The position numbers and the translations under genes were made by a program. The notes beneath the pieces were generated by a model, which had not been told where the DNA came from, made no database searches, and was given only the letters and a program-made list of their open reading frames with translations. 64,000 nucleotides of DNA from Theocolax elegans (lineage: Eukaryota > Arthropoda > Insecta > Hymenoptera > Cerocephalidae), in NCBI GenBank assembly GCA_026168455.1, contig CM047426.1, positions 49,831,229-49,895,228 on the forward strand, in the 5' to 3' direction. Shown piece by piece: positions 1-10,921 of this stretch; the stretch's first letter is position 1; each line of letters opens with the position of its first letter.

Positions 1-36
1 TGATCGGACCACTTCACGTGGAATATCCCATATATA
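1..36 (-). repeat. end of a dispersed repeat, inverted copy at 34201-34236
   Basis: These 36 bases are the reverse complement of 34201-34236 with one mismatch. The block has a CACGTG core and runs into a (TA)n stretch in both places. Similarity stops at the (TA)n, so I read the two blocks as ends of copies of one repeat family rather than as ends of a single 34-kb element. Confidence 0.6.
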
Positions 37-87
37 TATATGAATTTAATCATTTAGAATATTTATTTTTACATAATAATCGTCATA

Positions 88-520
88 TGTACTAAGTAAA
101 ATGATATAGATTTAAAAATCACCTCGATACGATAATTAGAACTCTTTTATTATTAACAATTTAAAACTAACAAAGATAGAGTAGTGATTTTTGAACTACA
201 TATTATTGAGACAAAATAAAATCGATTCGTAAAAATAAAAATTAACTTTTCTTCAAAATTAACACAAAAGAAAATTTGAAATTCTCATATAAACTCGTAA
301 ACTTATCTTCTTTTTTAGATGCAATTCGTCATTTACAATTTTTACAATTTCTAAATTAAACTAATTTTTGAAGTATGACATTACCATTGTATTATGCACT
401 AAGTAAATAATATACAGTTAAAAAATCACCTCGATATGATAATTAGAACTCTTTTTATTAATAACAATTTATAACTATTAAATTAACAAAAATAGATAAG
501 TGTTTTTTTGAGCTGCAAAA
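88..520. repeat. direct repeat pair of about 110 bp
   Basis: A block at about 88-200 recurs at about 395-515 in the same orientation. Both copies contain 'actaagtaaa', then 'aatcacctcgata', then 'gataattagaactctttt', with small indels. The rest of 37-620 is AT-rich DNA with no coding signal that I can see. Confidence 0.6.
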
Positions 521-776
521 TATTTAGAAAAAGTAAATTGTATTTGTAAATTAAAAATGAACATTTAATCAAAACTAACAAAAAATTTTAATACGGTTAT
601 GAAGATCGATTATTTTTTTTGACAAATGGCGTCATCAAGGTCAAGTGATAAGTTACTTGTTTGTTTATATAAATAAACATTAAGATAACATTACTTTTTT
701 TTCAAAGTCTTTTAAATATTTTTTTTAAAATAAATGTTTTTTTTTGTATGGTGGATTGGGTGGTGATGGGAATACT

Positions 777-1053
777 GTAAGCAGGTATAGAGGGGCATAT
801 CAAATGGCGTCATCAATGTCACACGTTAGCTTACTTGTTTGTTTATATAAATAAACAATTAAGATAACATTCTTAAGATAACATTCCTTTTTCAAGGTCA
901 TTTAATTATTAGCTGAGAAGTGTATTGAATGACCTTGAAAAAGGAATGTTATCTTAAGAATGTTATCTTAACTGTATATTTATATAAACAAACAAGTAAG
1001 CTTACGTGTGACCTTGATGACGTCATGTGTTATGAATCCCTATACCTGCTTAC
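777..1053. mobile_element. foldback MITE of about 277 bp, family FB-A
   Basis: The left arm starts 'gtaagcaggtata' and the right arm ends 'tatacctgcttac'. The arms stay complementary through 'ttacttgtttgtttatataa', 'aagataacattcttaagata' and 'ttcaaggtca' to a centre near 910. It has no coding capacity. A partial arm of the same family lies at about 626-700, and more copies are at 7382-7850. The first part of the following pseudogene abuts its right end. Confidence 0.8.
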
Positions 1054-1055
1054 AT

Positions 1056-2043
1056 ACTACTGACGTATATCAACCCAATGAGTGGAGACTTTTCATGGCT
1101 TCCTCGCAACGGAGCTTAAAAGCAGTTCTATTACACAACGGAAATAAGTATGCGAGCATCCCAATAGCTCACTCTACTAAGCTGAAATAATCTTATGAAA
1201 ATATGAAATACGTCTTAGAAAAAATAAATTATGCAGATCACAAGTGGCAGGTTTGCGGAGATAAAAAATCATTTCCATCATACTAGGAGAGCAGGCAGGA
1301 TTCACTAAGTTCCCATGTTTTTATGTTTATGGGATAGCAGGGATCGCGAGCATCATTACAGACAAAAAGAATGGCCTAACAGAGATGCCCTGAATCCGGG
1401 AAGTCATAACGTCATTCGAGAACCATTGATCGACCAGAGAAAAATTCTTCTTCCTCCATTGCACATAACACTAGGCCTACTGAAACAATTCACGAAAGCT
1501 TTGGACAAACAAGGAAAATGTTTCATATATCTGCGTAAGCAGTTTGAAAAAGTCAGTGATGCCAAGGTAAATGCAGGTATTTTCGATGAACCGCAAATCC
1601 GTAAAATGTTTAATGATCAAAACTTCATACATCACATGAATGAAGCAGAAAAAGCAGCCTGATTAGGTTTTAAACATGTTGCTGAAAACTTCTTAGGAAA
1701 TAACAAAAGTCACAACTATGAAGAACTTATCAACGATTTGCTCGATAACTACCAACGTTTGGGTTGCTTGATGAGTGTTAAATTCCCTTTTTTTCATTCT
1801 CATTTGGAATACTTTCCAGACAACTTAGGTAATTACAGTGAGGAGCAAGGTGAACGTTTTCATCAAGACTTGAAAGTCATGGAGAGAAGATACCAAGGGT
1901 CCTGGGGTGTAAATATGATGGCGGACTACTGTTGGATGTTAAAAAGAGAAAGTGAAAATAGAGGTATTAAAAGAGTCAGAAAACCATTGCACAGGTCGTT
2001 TGAAAATAAACGAGTTCGATATAAACGAAAAAAATATAAATAA
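1056..2043 (+). pseudogene. decayed transposon-associated gene of a widespread arthropod family
   Basis: Three reading frames together make one protein-like stretch of about 320 residues. Recognisable blocks in order are 'SLKAVLLHNGNKYASIP', 'FPCF/LCLWDSR' (split by a shift), 'LLPPLHITLGLLKQFTKAL', 'CLMSVKFPFFHSHLEYFP', 'EEQGERFHQDLKVMERRYQG' and 'MMADYCW'. This order is known from a repetitive hypothetical protein family in aphids, ants and cnidarians that I link to transposons but cannot assign to a superfamily. The copy has an in-frame TAA at 1188-1190, a frameshift near 1280, another in the T-run near 1320 and an in-frame TGA at 1660-1662. It has no conventional N-terminus because the foldback element abuts it. 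It is a dead copy. The family assignment is from memory. Confidence 0.65.
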
Positions 2044-2084
2044 ATTTTAATTCATTTACATTTAAGAATTTGCACATATGATGT

Positions 2085-2280
2085 AAGGATTTAAGTTTTT
2101 AAGGGATTAGAGTTTCAGGATTTAAGGGCTCAGGGTTTAAGAGTTTAGGGTTTAAGGGTTTAAAGTTTAAGGGTTCAGGGTTAAAGGGTTTAAAGTTTAA
2201 GGGTTTAGGGTTTAAGGGTCTATGGTTTAAGGGTTCAAGGGTTGAGGGTTTAAAGGTCGAGGGTTTGAGGGTTAAAACGG
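2085..2280. repeat. degenerate minisatellite of about 8 bp units
   Basis: About 20 imperfect copies of 'gggtttaa' or 'agggttta' stand head to tail, with variants such as 'gggttcag' and 'gggtttgag'. The units vary too much for a canonical insect telomere array (TTAGG). Confidence 0.75.
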
Positions 2281-2560
2281 TGAAAAGCTGAATTTTCCGA
2301 ATTTTTTTTCGACGTAGGGGTGGTTTCCTGGGATTTAAAAAAAATGTAGGAACAATAGCATAAATCTGGTTTCGGATTCGGATTCAGTGACCCAAAATAC
2401 GTAAAGGTTTGAATTTGGTGTCATTTCTAGGCAGTTTACAATAATAAAAGCTGAATTTTTTGGATTTTCCAAATTAGTGGTGGTTTTTCGCGATTTAAAA
2501 AAATGAGGGGTGATGGCGCAAATCTGGATTTGGAATCGGATTCAGCGCATCAAGATACAT
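2281..2560. repeat. two tandem copies of a unit of about 165 bp
   Basis: The block from 'aaaagctgaattttccga' at about 2282 recurs at about 2449. Both copies continue with 'gtggttt', 'gatttaaaaaaa', 'caaatctgg' or 'taaatctgg' and 'cggattcagcg' or 'cggattcagtg'. No coding potential is visible. The minisatellite lies directly upstream, so the two may be parts of one repeat. Confidence 0.55.
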
Positions 2561-2734
2561 AAGGGTATATATGTCAAGTCTCTGTGACAGACCACTTTTT
2601 TTTTGTTGTGTGCCTGGGTAATTTTAGTCTTCTCTCTTTCCGGTAAACTGCTAGTCTTCTCGCAACACATAGTTTTAAAAAATCCAATTTCTATGTACAA
2701 AAATAATAATAATATTATAATTGGTTTATACCAA

Positions 2735-4298
2735 AAGAACTTATTACATACAACTTTATTGATAAACCTGTTGAACATACTTTTTCAATAAGAGAATATA
2801 TAAAGAATATTTTGAAACTACCTTCTGATTCTACGTATAAATACGGATATGTACCAATAAAAGAATCTAAGATAGAAGATTTAAAAAACAACCAAGATGT
2901 TGTGTTCACCAAGGCGGATAAGGGGGCGATATGAGTTATTATGGAGAGATCTATGTAAATTAGGAAGATGGAGGACTCACTCAATGATAAAAAATAATAT
3001 ACAGAAATTAAAAAATGCCCGCTTAGGAAAATGCAAACTAAAATTCAATCTATCATAAAAGATTGGGATAATAAAGGCATTTTTAATAATGAAAATAGTT
3101 TTGATAATATTAAATTAAATTTTGATAACACAAACATACCTAAAGCTTATGGTTTAATTAAGATTCACAAAGAGAATTCCCCCATGTGTATTATAGTATC
3201 TGCTCTTAATAGTCCTACTTATGCTTTTGATAAAGCTTTAAGTATATTATTTAATAAATATATTCCAAAACCAGTATCAAACTTAATAAATAGTACAGAA
3301 TTGAAAAGAATATTAGACAATTTGAGTGTTCCCTCCAATTACAGATTGGTTTCTTTTGATGTGGTTTCTCTTTTTTCAAATTTACCAAAAAATTTAATAC
3401 TACAAGCAATATCAAAAAAATGGAGATTTTTGAAAAATAGCATTCCCCTTGTTAAGATTGAATTTATGGAGGGGATAGATCAACTCTTGGACTCAACCTT
3501 TTTACAGTTTAATAATAAAATATATAAACAAGTAATGGGAGCTCCTATGGGCTTTTGTACCAGTCCATGGTTCGCAGATATGGTTTTAGAAACTTTAGAA
3601 ATTTCATGTCTTGATAGTTTTAAGAACGACATAATACTGTATAAAAGATATGTAGATGATACTCTATTATTAATTAAAGAAAATAAAATTGATGAGGTTC
3701 TAAACAAGTTTAATAACTTTTGTGATCCTCTTAAATTTACAATGGAGCTAGAATTGGATGGTAGATTGCCTTTTCTTGACTTACATATTTACAGATACAT
3801 TAACACTACGCCTATAACCAATTGGTATAGAAAAAACACAGCTTTAGGCCGATATCTTAATTTTCACTCACACCACCCACAATCTCAAAAATAGCAATGG
3901 TTTATAATCTGGTTGATAAGGCGATTTCACTATCTGATTCCATTTTTCACGAAGAAAATGTTAAAATAATAACGAACTTTTTACTAAATAATAATTATCC
4001 GCTTGAATTTATTCGAAAATATATTAACAAAAGAATTTTACACTTAAATAATAATATTAACACCAATATTAATGATAATCTATTAAACAGAAATCAAATT
4101 CGGAGACCAAGAGTTGTTTTACCATTCATAAAGGGATTCACCCCGAAATTGAACGTATTTATTAAGAAGCATGATTTTCTATTGATTAATCGCATGTATT
4201 ATATGTATATATGTACACACTTACATATGTGTATATCGAATGTATTGTTAGCGGTTATACGACGTTGGGATATAAATATCATTTACGATAGTATGTAA
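2735..4298 (+). pseudogene. Penelope-like retroelement reverse transcriptase, frameshifted
   Basis: The main open segment (3031-3894, 287 aa) is a Penelope-type RT. Residues 38-49 read 'PKAYGLIKIHKE'. Then come 'FDVVSLFSNLP' (motif A), 'QVMGAPMGFCTSPWFADM' (motif B region), 'YKRYVDDTLLLI' (motif C, YVDD) and 'LPFLDLHIYR'. An upstream block near 2895-2930 reads 'VVFTKADKG', typical of the region before the fingers, and is separated by stops. After 3894 the frame shifts and 3897-4298 supplies the post-RT linker, including 'RRPRVVLPFIKGFTPKLN'. No GIY-YIG endonuclease follows, so the C-terminus is lost or the copy is of an endonuclease-lacking type. It would have copied its own RNA into DNA, and it is inactive here. 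Confidence 0.85.
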
Positions 4299-4700
4299 GT
4301 CTTACTAGTGTACAGGACTTCCTTCGGGGAGGTCCTCGTTTCTTTTGGATGTGTTAAGTAGAGGGTTGTGCGATGGTAAAAATCTTTTAATTGTGTATAT
4401 ATAAAAAAATTTTTTCTCTAGTTATATTCAGTTTTTTAATCTTTAATATTAATTTTAATTTGATAGTTGCGTGCGATGTTGATGGAAATTGTGTGTTTCA
4501 TCTAATATGTTGCTTTAATATCTCTGCGCTTTTTTATTGGTAAGATTATGTTGTGCGTTAGTTTTATTGATTTTATCATATTATTTTTTGTAAATAGAAA
4601 TTTAATAAGTGGTTTTTTTGTATAGCCTTAAAAAGGGACGGCTTAAAAACGTCCGAAACGTCGGCAATCAATAAAAATTTGAGTTCGTGGAGATCAATTG
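4299..4700 (+). mobile_element. 3' region of the Penelope-like element
   Basis: This AT-rich stretch between the RT frame and 4700 ends with a short hairpin at 4636-4654 (ggacg ... cgtcc) followed by 'gaaacgtcggcaatcaat'. That arrangement resembles the hammerhead-derived terminal motif described for Penelope-like elements, although the upstream CUGANGA half is not recognisable. An 11-bp hairpin-like stretch 'ggacttccttcggggaggtcc' (one mismatch side) lies near 4316-4336. Confidence 0.5.
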
Positions 4701-5237
4701 AGTCTTATTTTTTATTAAACAAGATTTAAAAAAGTTTCAATATTTCATTCCAGAAAAATACCAATCGTTTTTTAATACTCTTTTAAATTGGCCTAGCGCT
4801 GAGACAGAATAAAGAAATAAAGATTTAGAATCTTAAATAAAAATCAAACAAGTTTAATATTATTGATTATTAATTAATATTTTTAATTTTTCTAAATGTT
4901 TTTGTTATTGAAGTTTATTTTTACAAATGGTGAAATTTATAGTATTATTTATGTACAATTATACATGATAAAATATTTTTGTATGTTTTGTTATTTAAAA
5001 AATTAAATTGCATTTAATAAATTATTAGATTAGTAATTCAAAAAGTGTATTTATACAGGTTATGCAAAAAGGGACCTTAGTTTATCATGCATTTTTTGAC
5101 AGTCAATTGACAGTCGACAGAGTTCCCTCGGAGTTTTTGTGTTTTCTCAAATTCGCTGAAAAGGACTTAGATGCCTTTTTGCACAATGTGATTCAAATAT
5201 TAATACAACATTAATAGTAAATTTATTATATTTTTAG
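4701..5237 (+). other. intron-like AT-rich stretch upstream of the RasGAP exon
   Basis: I see no coding potential. A short inverted repeat, 'tgcaaaaagg' near 5063 and 'cctttttgca' near 5174, brackets about 110 bp and may be a small MITE. The stretch ends in a pyrimidine-rich tract and AG at 5236-5237, which serves as the splice acceptor of the next exon. Confidence 0.5.
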
Positions 5238-5387
5238 GTACCGGCATGATCTGGCAATGCCTCCTGAAGAATATAGCCCGCTACAACAATTATTGCTCGA
5301 TCCAGACTTACATGTGGTTAAGGCTTTAGCAGATGTCTGCCATCTGGACCGAGTTCCTTTAGCTAATAGTTTACTACGAATATTTAG
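5238..5387 (+). CDS. vap: internal exon of a RasGAP (RASA1/vacuolar peduncle type)
   Basis: The exon is 150 bp and encodes 49 full codons, flanked by 'tatttttag' upstream and 'ag|gtaaat' downstream. It enters with one base of a split codon and leaves with two. Key segments are 'MPPEEYSPLQQLLLDPDLH', 'VVKALADVCHLDRVPLANS' and 'LLRIF'. This matches the start of the RasGAP catalytic domain of RASA1-type proteins, which speed GTP hydrolysis by Ras at the plasma membrane. The arginine-finger exons and the SH2/SH3/PH exons are not visible in this window, so the introns on both sides exceed 5 kb and are filled with transposons. Base composition is clearly less AT-rich than its surroundings. RASA1 is favoured over SynGAP or neurofibromin types by the 'LHVV.AL..VC..DR..LA..LLRIF' pattern, recalled from the family. 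Confidence 0.75.
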
Positions 5388-5451
5388 GTAAATAGCGGTT
5401 TTACTATTATTTAATTGATATCCTATTCCTTTCAAATAATTATAAGTGAGG

Positions 5452-5672
5452 TGTCCGATAACTCATTCAGTAGAGTGGTGAATTTATACCCGGAAGTCCC
5501 TGGTTCAATTCTCGGGCTTTGTCGATTGATACAAGTAACACTTGGGAATGTACTTCATTATAAGCATTTATTATTATAAGTTCTTTCTTTTGAAAGACAT
5601 ATGACTTCTATTGCTAATTAGCACATAGTAAGAATTATAAATAGAGCGACGTTGAAATAATTGAAAGAAAAT
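5452..5672 (+). mobile_element. tRNA-derived SINE, old copy
   Basis: The head resembles a tRNA: box A-like 'cattcagtagagtgg' near 5463 and box B-like 'ggttcaattct' near 5502. The body then runs 'cgattgatacaag', 'gaatgta', 'attagcac' and 'gcgacgttgaaat'. The same body words in the same order occur in the SINE copies at 37222 and 38526, so this is an older diverged member. It sits about 60 bp downstream of the RasGAP exon. Confidence 0.65.
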
Positions 5673-6774
5673 GAGAACAAGAAATGCTATGAGACGTACA
5701 CTTTACGGGGTTAACATTTGTAATTTTGTCAAGCTAATGTTAATATGACTTTAGCAAGTGAAACATGAATAGTGAAACAAAAATTAATATCAATTAACCC
5801 TTAAAGTCACGACTTTTTTACCTCAGTGTCATGAAGTTCATGAATCTATAACATATTAAAAGAATGAAGGAATATTCAAATTTGTATATTATACGAATGT
5901 TAAAACTATTTCCTGAATTAAATATTGTGCTATTTTATTGAAGAATTCAGCTAGATTAATAAAGTTTTCAAAAAAGTACATTATAATGGTCTCCATTCAT
6001 CTTTCATCTGTACAAGACGTTATAGCCTAAAGGATTAAAATAATTTTACTAAATTTAAAATTTTTTAAACTGTTTGGAATTTATGTGACTTTATAACATT
6101 TTGAAAGGATACACTTTAAGATATGTCGAGGTATCAGTGATCAGCACTGTATGAATATTTAAAACATATCGATTGTTGGTCATTTATCGGTCTTCCTGAG
6201 TCAAAGAAGAAAAGGAAAGGTAAAGTAAAAACTTTAACACATTGTTTCTTTTTTGTAACGTTTCCGTGGTCAATGCCATGCTCTTCAAACTGTTTAAAAG
6301 ATTTTCTTTATAAATAAAACAGTATAACTCTGGCAACATAAAGAAATTGGAAAAATATAAGAAAGAAGGAAATTATAGTATACCTTCTATCGTAAACACT
6401 TTAATTTGCTAGTCGATTTAAATCTCTGCTTATTTTCCTCACTATTAACAAGGAAATGTCAAATAGATATATACACGACGTAAATTTTCTGTTATATATG
6501 AAACATACAATGTAATGTGTTAACGTAATCCTATGTTACTTTTATATTAAATATCTTTTTATAATCTCATATATTGGTAGTGTATGTAAGTATAATATTC
6601 TGTGACGTGCTTGTTTTTTACCGTCACTTTACGAATTTGCTGTTTTTTATTCCTCATAAATACAATTCGGGTACAAAGCCACCTTTGTATCGATTTAGCT
6701 TTGGAGACTCAGTAACTTTGTTTTGTTCAGCTTAATACATTTTATATCAACACCCAATGGCTAATATAAATTGA
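5673..6774. other. intron-like AT-rich DNA, no feature recognised
   Basis: I see no long ORF, repeat or splice-bordered coding block in this stretch. Confidence 0.4.
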
Positions 6775-7124
6775 TTTTTAAATTAATATTGAATTTTGTC
6801 GGTCTTGCTGAGCTGACGTCTAACGACTCTAAGAACTCCAAGTTGCTCGCTCGAAAAGGCACGACAATTCGCCGCGTATCCAAGATGAAACACATAGACT
6901 TAAAATTTCTTTCTTTCTTATTAAAATATTTTCAATTTTATTACTTAGTATTTTATTTGCTTCTTCTTTTGGTTTATGTCTGGCGGCTTGTGGCCTTCAT
7001 AATGTTGTCCTCGGGATTGATACGCGGCGAATTGTCGTGCCTTTTCGAGTGAGCAACTTGGAGTTCTTAGAGTCGTTAGATGTTAGCTCAGCAAGACCGA
7101 CAAAATTCAATATTAATTTAAAAA
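6775..7124. mobile_element. 350-bp foldback MITE with arms of about 110 bp
   Basis: The left arm runs from 'aaattaatattgaattttgt' through 'aagaactccaagttgctc' to 'gacaattcgccgcgtatc'. The right arm is its near-perfect reverse complement, from about 7018 to 7124. The arms are richer in GC than the AT-rich spacer. The element is non-coding, and the short ORF across it simply reads through the arms. Confidence 0.85.
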
Positions 7125-7381
7125 CTTTTGCCTGGGCGAGAAAAATTATATTTTTAATAAATTGATTTATTTTGTGTTCGTGTAATCCTTGTATATTTTT
7201 AGGTGTACATAATACACAATTATGTCACCGGGTATTGGCCATAGAATCGGTAGTGTTATACTGGTTTGAGTTTAAAATAATACTGTTAATTGAAATATAT
7301 AATTACATTTATTAATCTTTTCATTTTATTATAAATATTAATAATTAAAGCTTTTGCATAAATAAGCTATGAATGTAGTAT

Positions 7382-7850
7382 GTAAGCAGGTATAGGGAGT
7401 CATAACAAATGACATCATCAAGGTTACACGTTAGTTTACTTGTTTGTTTATATAAACAAACAAGTAAGCTAACGTGTGACCTTGATGACGCCATTTTATA
7501 TGCCCCTCTATACCTGCTTCCAGTATTTTACTATAAGGTTATTGACCTCGTAAAGGAATGTTATTTTAAGAATGTTATCATATTTGTTTTGTTATATCCT
7601 TGAAAAAAAGAATGTTATCTTAAGAATGTTATCTTAATTGTTTGTTTATGTAAACAAACAAGTAAGATAACCCATGACCTTGATGACGCCTTTTGATATG
7701 CCCCTCTATACCTGCTGACAGTATTTTACTATAATGTTATTGACCTCGTGTTATCCTATTTGTTTTTTTTGTTATATAAACAAACACGTAATCTAACATG
7801 TAACCTTGATTGTATCACTATACTTGTATACGGTGTTACTCCTCATCAAA
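7382..7850. mobile_element. cluster of FB-A foldback copies
   Basis: 7382-7519 is an almost complete palindrome, from 'gtaagcaggtata' to 'tatacctgctt', with its centre at 'tttatataaacaaacaagta'. It is followed by two further partial units. The phrase 'cagtattttactata' and 'gttattgacctcg' recurs at about 7521 and 7720, so the partial units stand as direct repeats of about 200 bp. It is the same family as 777-1053. Confidence 0.8.
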
Positions 7851-8189
7851 TGTCATCTCAAGTGTGATATCGTCTCGCTATATATGTTGATACTTTTTTT
7901 TTATACGTTCTCATTTCTCCTATTTTTTTACTCACTTAAGTATGTCTCTTGTATCCTTGTTTATTTGTAACAAATGCACAGTTTTTAAAATAATGATTTG
8001 ATTTTGTTTTATCTTTTTCCTTAGACTTCTTTTCTAATAACGGTTGCCGTTCTTCAGTTGTAAAGTCATTTGTATAATTTTTACTATTACAATGTTTACT
8101 ATTTGTTTTGCCCATCTTGAATGACGGTTAAACAATTACTAAAAGTAAAATATTCTTTTATCTGAATTATATAAGACTAGAAAATCAAA

Positions 8190-10265
8190 TCGGAATAATC
8201 GACAAGTATTTTTTACCATGTAATACATTATATTTTTTTTAATTAAACTTTTATATATTTTGCTTAAACTCCATTAAAAATTTTTACTAATTTCCACAAA
8301 ACTGATAAAAAGGAAACTTCTTTTTTTTCTTCTCTTTAAATAAACAATGTCTGTATCCTTTTCGTGCTTTACATCAGTAGATAAAAAATTTTATAGAATA
8401 ATAATAATTCATTTGTGCAAAATTAATTTCTGCATAACTTATAAAAAAGTAATTTCTCTCTTTTTTATGCTCTTTAAATAAAATAATACTTGCACCACAC
8501 GTTGGATTGCCATCTTACTTTAGAATAATTCGTCTGATTTGAATTAAACAGTGTATTGCATATGCATGTTTATATCAAAGACTTATCAAATATTTTAAGT
8601 TTGGTTATTAAGTAAGATTTATAAGATTTATATAAGAACATTATATGTTTCTAATAAGGTCTATTGTCGACACAGCGATTGATTTTTATTTGCTTTTGCA
8701 GTAATATTAAGCACTAATACTTGATAATAATAGATGGTAAAAAAAGAATATACACATATTCATAGAATATATAATTCGAAATCGAAAATACATTGTAGTT
8801 TAGATGTAAAACATTAGAATGCTTTATTTGACCATATTATTTTACACGATAACCTACTATCAACGATATATAAGAGGATATTAGTCAGTCAAAAATAACT
8901 CAACTGACATACTTAGTCAACGGTGGTGTAAGTATTATTTTATTTAAAGAGCATAAAAAAGAGAGAAATTACTTTTTTATTAGTTATGCAGAAATTAATT
9001 TTGCACAAATGAATTATTATTATTCTATAAAAATTTTTATCTACTGATGTAAATCACAGAAAGGATAGACATTGTTTATTTAAAGAGAATAAAAAAAAAG
9101 AAGTTTCCTTTTTATCAGTTTTGTGGAAATTAATATAATTTTTAATGGAGTTTAAGCAAAATATATAAAAGTTTAATTTAAAAAAAATACAATGTATTAC
9201 ATGGTAAAAAATACTTGTCGATTATTCCGTTTTGATTTCAGTACTTTCTATTGCAGAAACTTTTTATGGAGTTTAAACAAAAAAAATATATAAATATTTA
9301 ATTGAAAATACTTGTTGCTTATGTCGATTTGATTTTTGCAGTAACTTTATGGAGTTTAAGCAAAAAAAATATATAAATATTGAATTAAAGATACTTGTTG
9401 CTTATGTCGATTTGATTTCAGTATTTTTTATTGCAGAAACTCTATGAAGTTTAAGCAAAATATAAGTAGAAATAGGATGAGAGTAAGAAATAAAGATTTT
9501 TTTATCAAAATAGCTACGGCAAGTATTTTGTAGATGTCAATAGAAATTTTTTATATATTTATTAGAGTTTCACTTTCAGTAATTTTATTATTCATTATTA
9601 AATATTCCACATAGAATTTGTGCCTCTAGACAGTACTTTATATAAAACACCTTCCACGAAGGTGTCAACATTCGCAAGTATGGTTTCCAATCACACTTTT
9701 AAAAATGTTATCTGATAAAAAAATCTTTAATTCTTACTCCCATCCTATTTCTACTTATATTTTGCTTAAACTTCATAGAGTTTCTGCAATAGAAAATACT
9801 GAAATCAAATCGACATAATCAACAAGTATCTTTAATTAAATATTTATATATTTTTTTTGTTTAAACCCCATAAAAAGTTTCTGCAATAAACAGTACTGAA
9901 ATCAAAGCGGAATAATCAACAAGTATTTTTTACCATGTAATACATTGTATTTTTTAATTAAACTTTTATATATTTTGCTTAAACTCTATTAAAATTTTTA
10001 TTAATTTCCACAAAACTGATAAAAAGGAAACTTCTTTTTTTTATTCTCTTAAAGTAAACAATGTCTATTCTTGCTTTACATCAGTATCTCAAAAATTTTA
10101 TAGAATAATAATAATTTATTTGTGCATAATTAATTTCTACATAACTAATAAAAAAGTAATTTCTCTCTTTTTTATGCTCTTTAAATAAAATAATACTAAA
10201 TAATACTAAAATTTATATTGACATCTACAAAATACCTGCCGTTTCTATTTTGATTTCAGTAGTTT
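8190..10265. mobile_element. two abutting long inverted-repeat elements, family FB-B
   Basis: The segment at about 8200-8500 is reverse-complementary to about 8925-9240, with a 430-bp unique centre. A second palindrome centred near 9610 has arms at about 9250-9510 and 9705-10195. Shared words are 'gtattttttaccatgtaata', 'ttgcttaaactcca', 'aaaaaagtaatttctctctt' and 'ctctttaaataaaataatac'. The centre of the first element is the reverse complement of the core at 37550-37790, so the large element at 36-40 kb belongs to the same family. No transposase frame is visible, so these are non-autonomous copies. Confidence 0.8.
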
Positions 10266-10499
10266 CAATTGCAAAAAATTTTTATGGTTAGAATCGAAAA
10301 TTACTTCAAAATTAAATCTATAGATCGAAAAATCATTTTTTACGGATTCGGAAAAATGAAAGGAAACTACTTGTCCAACCCACATTTTCTAACATGTTTT
10401 TAACAAATCGAAAAATTTTCATAAAAGACTTTAAACACTACAAACGAAATTCTTCATGAACAGTCTATAAATACTGAAAAATTTGTCGAAAATCCGTTC
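10266..10499. other. no feature recognised
   Basis: This is AT-rich sequence between the foldback complex and the protease remnant. A weak continuation of the protease frame upstream of 10500 cannot be excluded. Confidence 0.3.
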
Positions 10500-10921
10500 G
10501 CACACTGTAGGTATATTTCCGGCCAATCAGATATCCTGAGTGTGGACGAAACTGATAGCGTTCGTGCTAAACATGGATGATCATACAAAATCTGGTATGC
10601 ATTGGATCGCTGTTTACGTCGATAAATCAAGTAATGGTTTTTATTTCGATAGTTTTGGACTAGCACCACTCATTTCAGATCATATCAATAATTGCGAAAA
10701 AATTGTAAACAACTTCGTTGAAATAATGTTCGATTGCAGAGCGAATCCTCCGATGTGTGTGTCAGTACTGCATTATTTTTCTGTATTACATGACTCAAGG
10801 ATTAGGTTCCATCAAATTTCTCGAACACATTTCCGATATGTTCGAAAAAAATGACTCTCTTATAAGACGGTATGTACAGCGCAAGATAAACACAGATAAA
10901 AATTTCTATTTCGACATCTAG
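10500..10921 (+). pseudogene. Polinton/Maverick cysteine protease (adenain-like), broken
   Basis: Two frames carry the blocks of the Polinton PRO protein. First comes 'HWIAVYVDKSSNGFYFDSFG' at about 10597-10656, with the His that starts the catalytic dyad block and the typical YFDSFG turn. After a one-base shift near 10757 comes 'QYCIIFLYYMTQGLG', which has the catalytic-Cys neighbourhood, then a basic C-terminus ending at TAG 10919-10921. An in-frame TGA lies near 10536-10538. The protease would mature virion proteins. No capsid or polymerase genes lie beside it, so it is an isolated fragment. The larger Polinton at 53-64 kb shows no protease gene, but this piece is 40 kb away and on the other strand. 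Confidence 0.75.

Noticed and set aside
2085..2280. Telomeric repeat
   Set aside because: Units are too variable and not TTAGG. It looks like a degenerate minisatellite.
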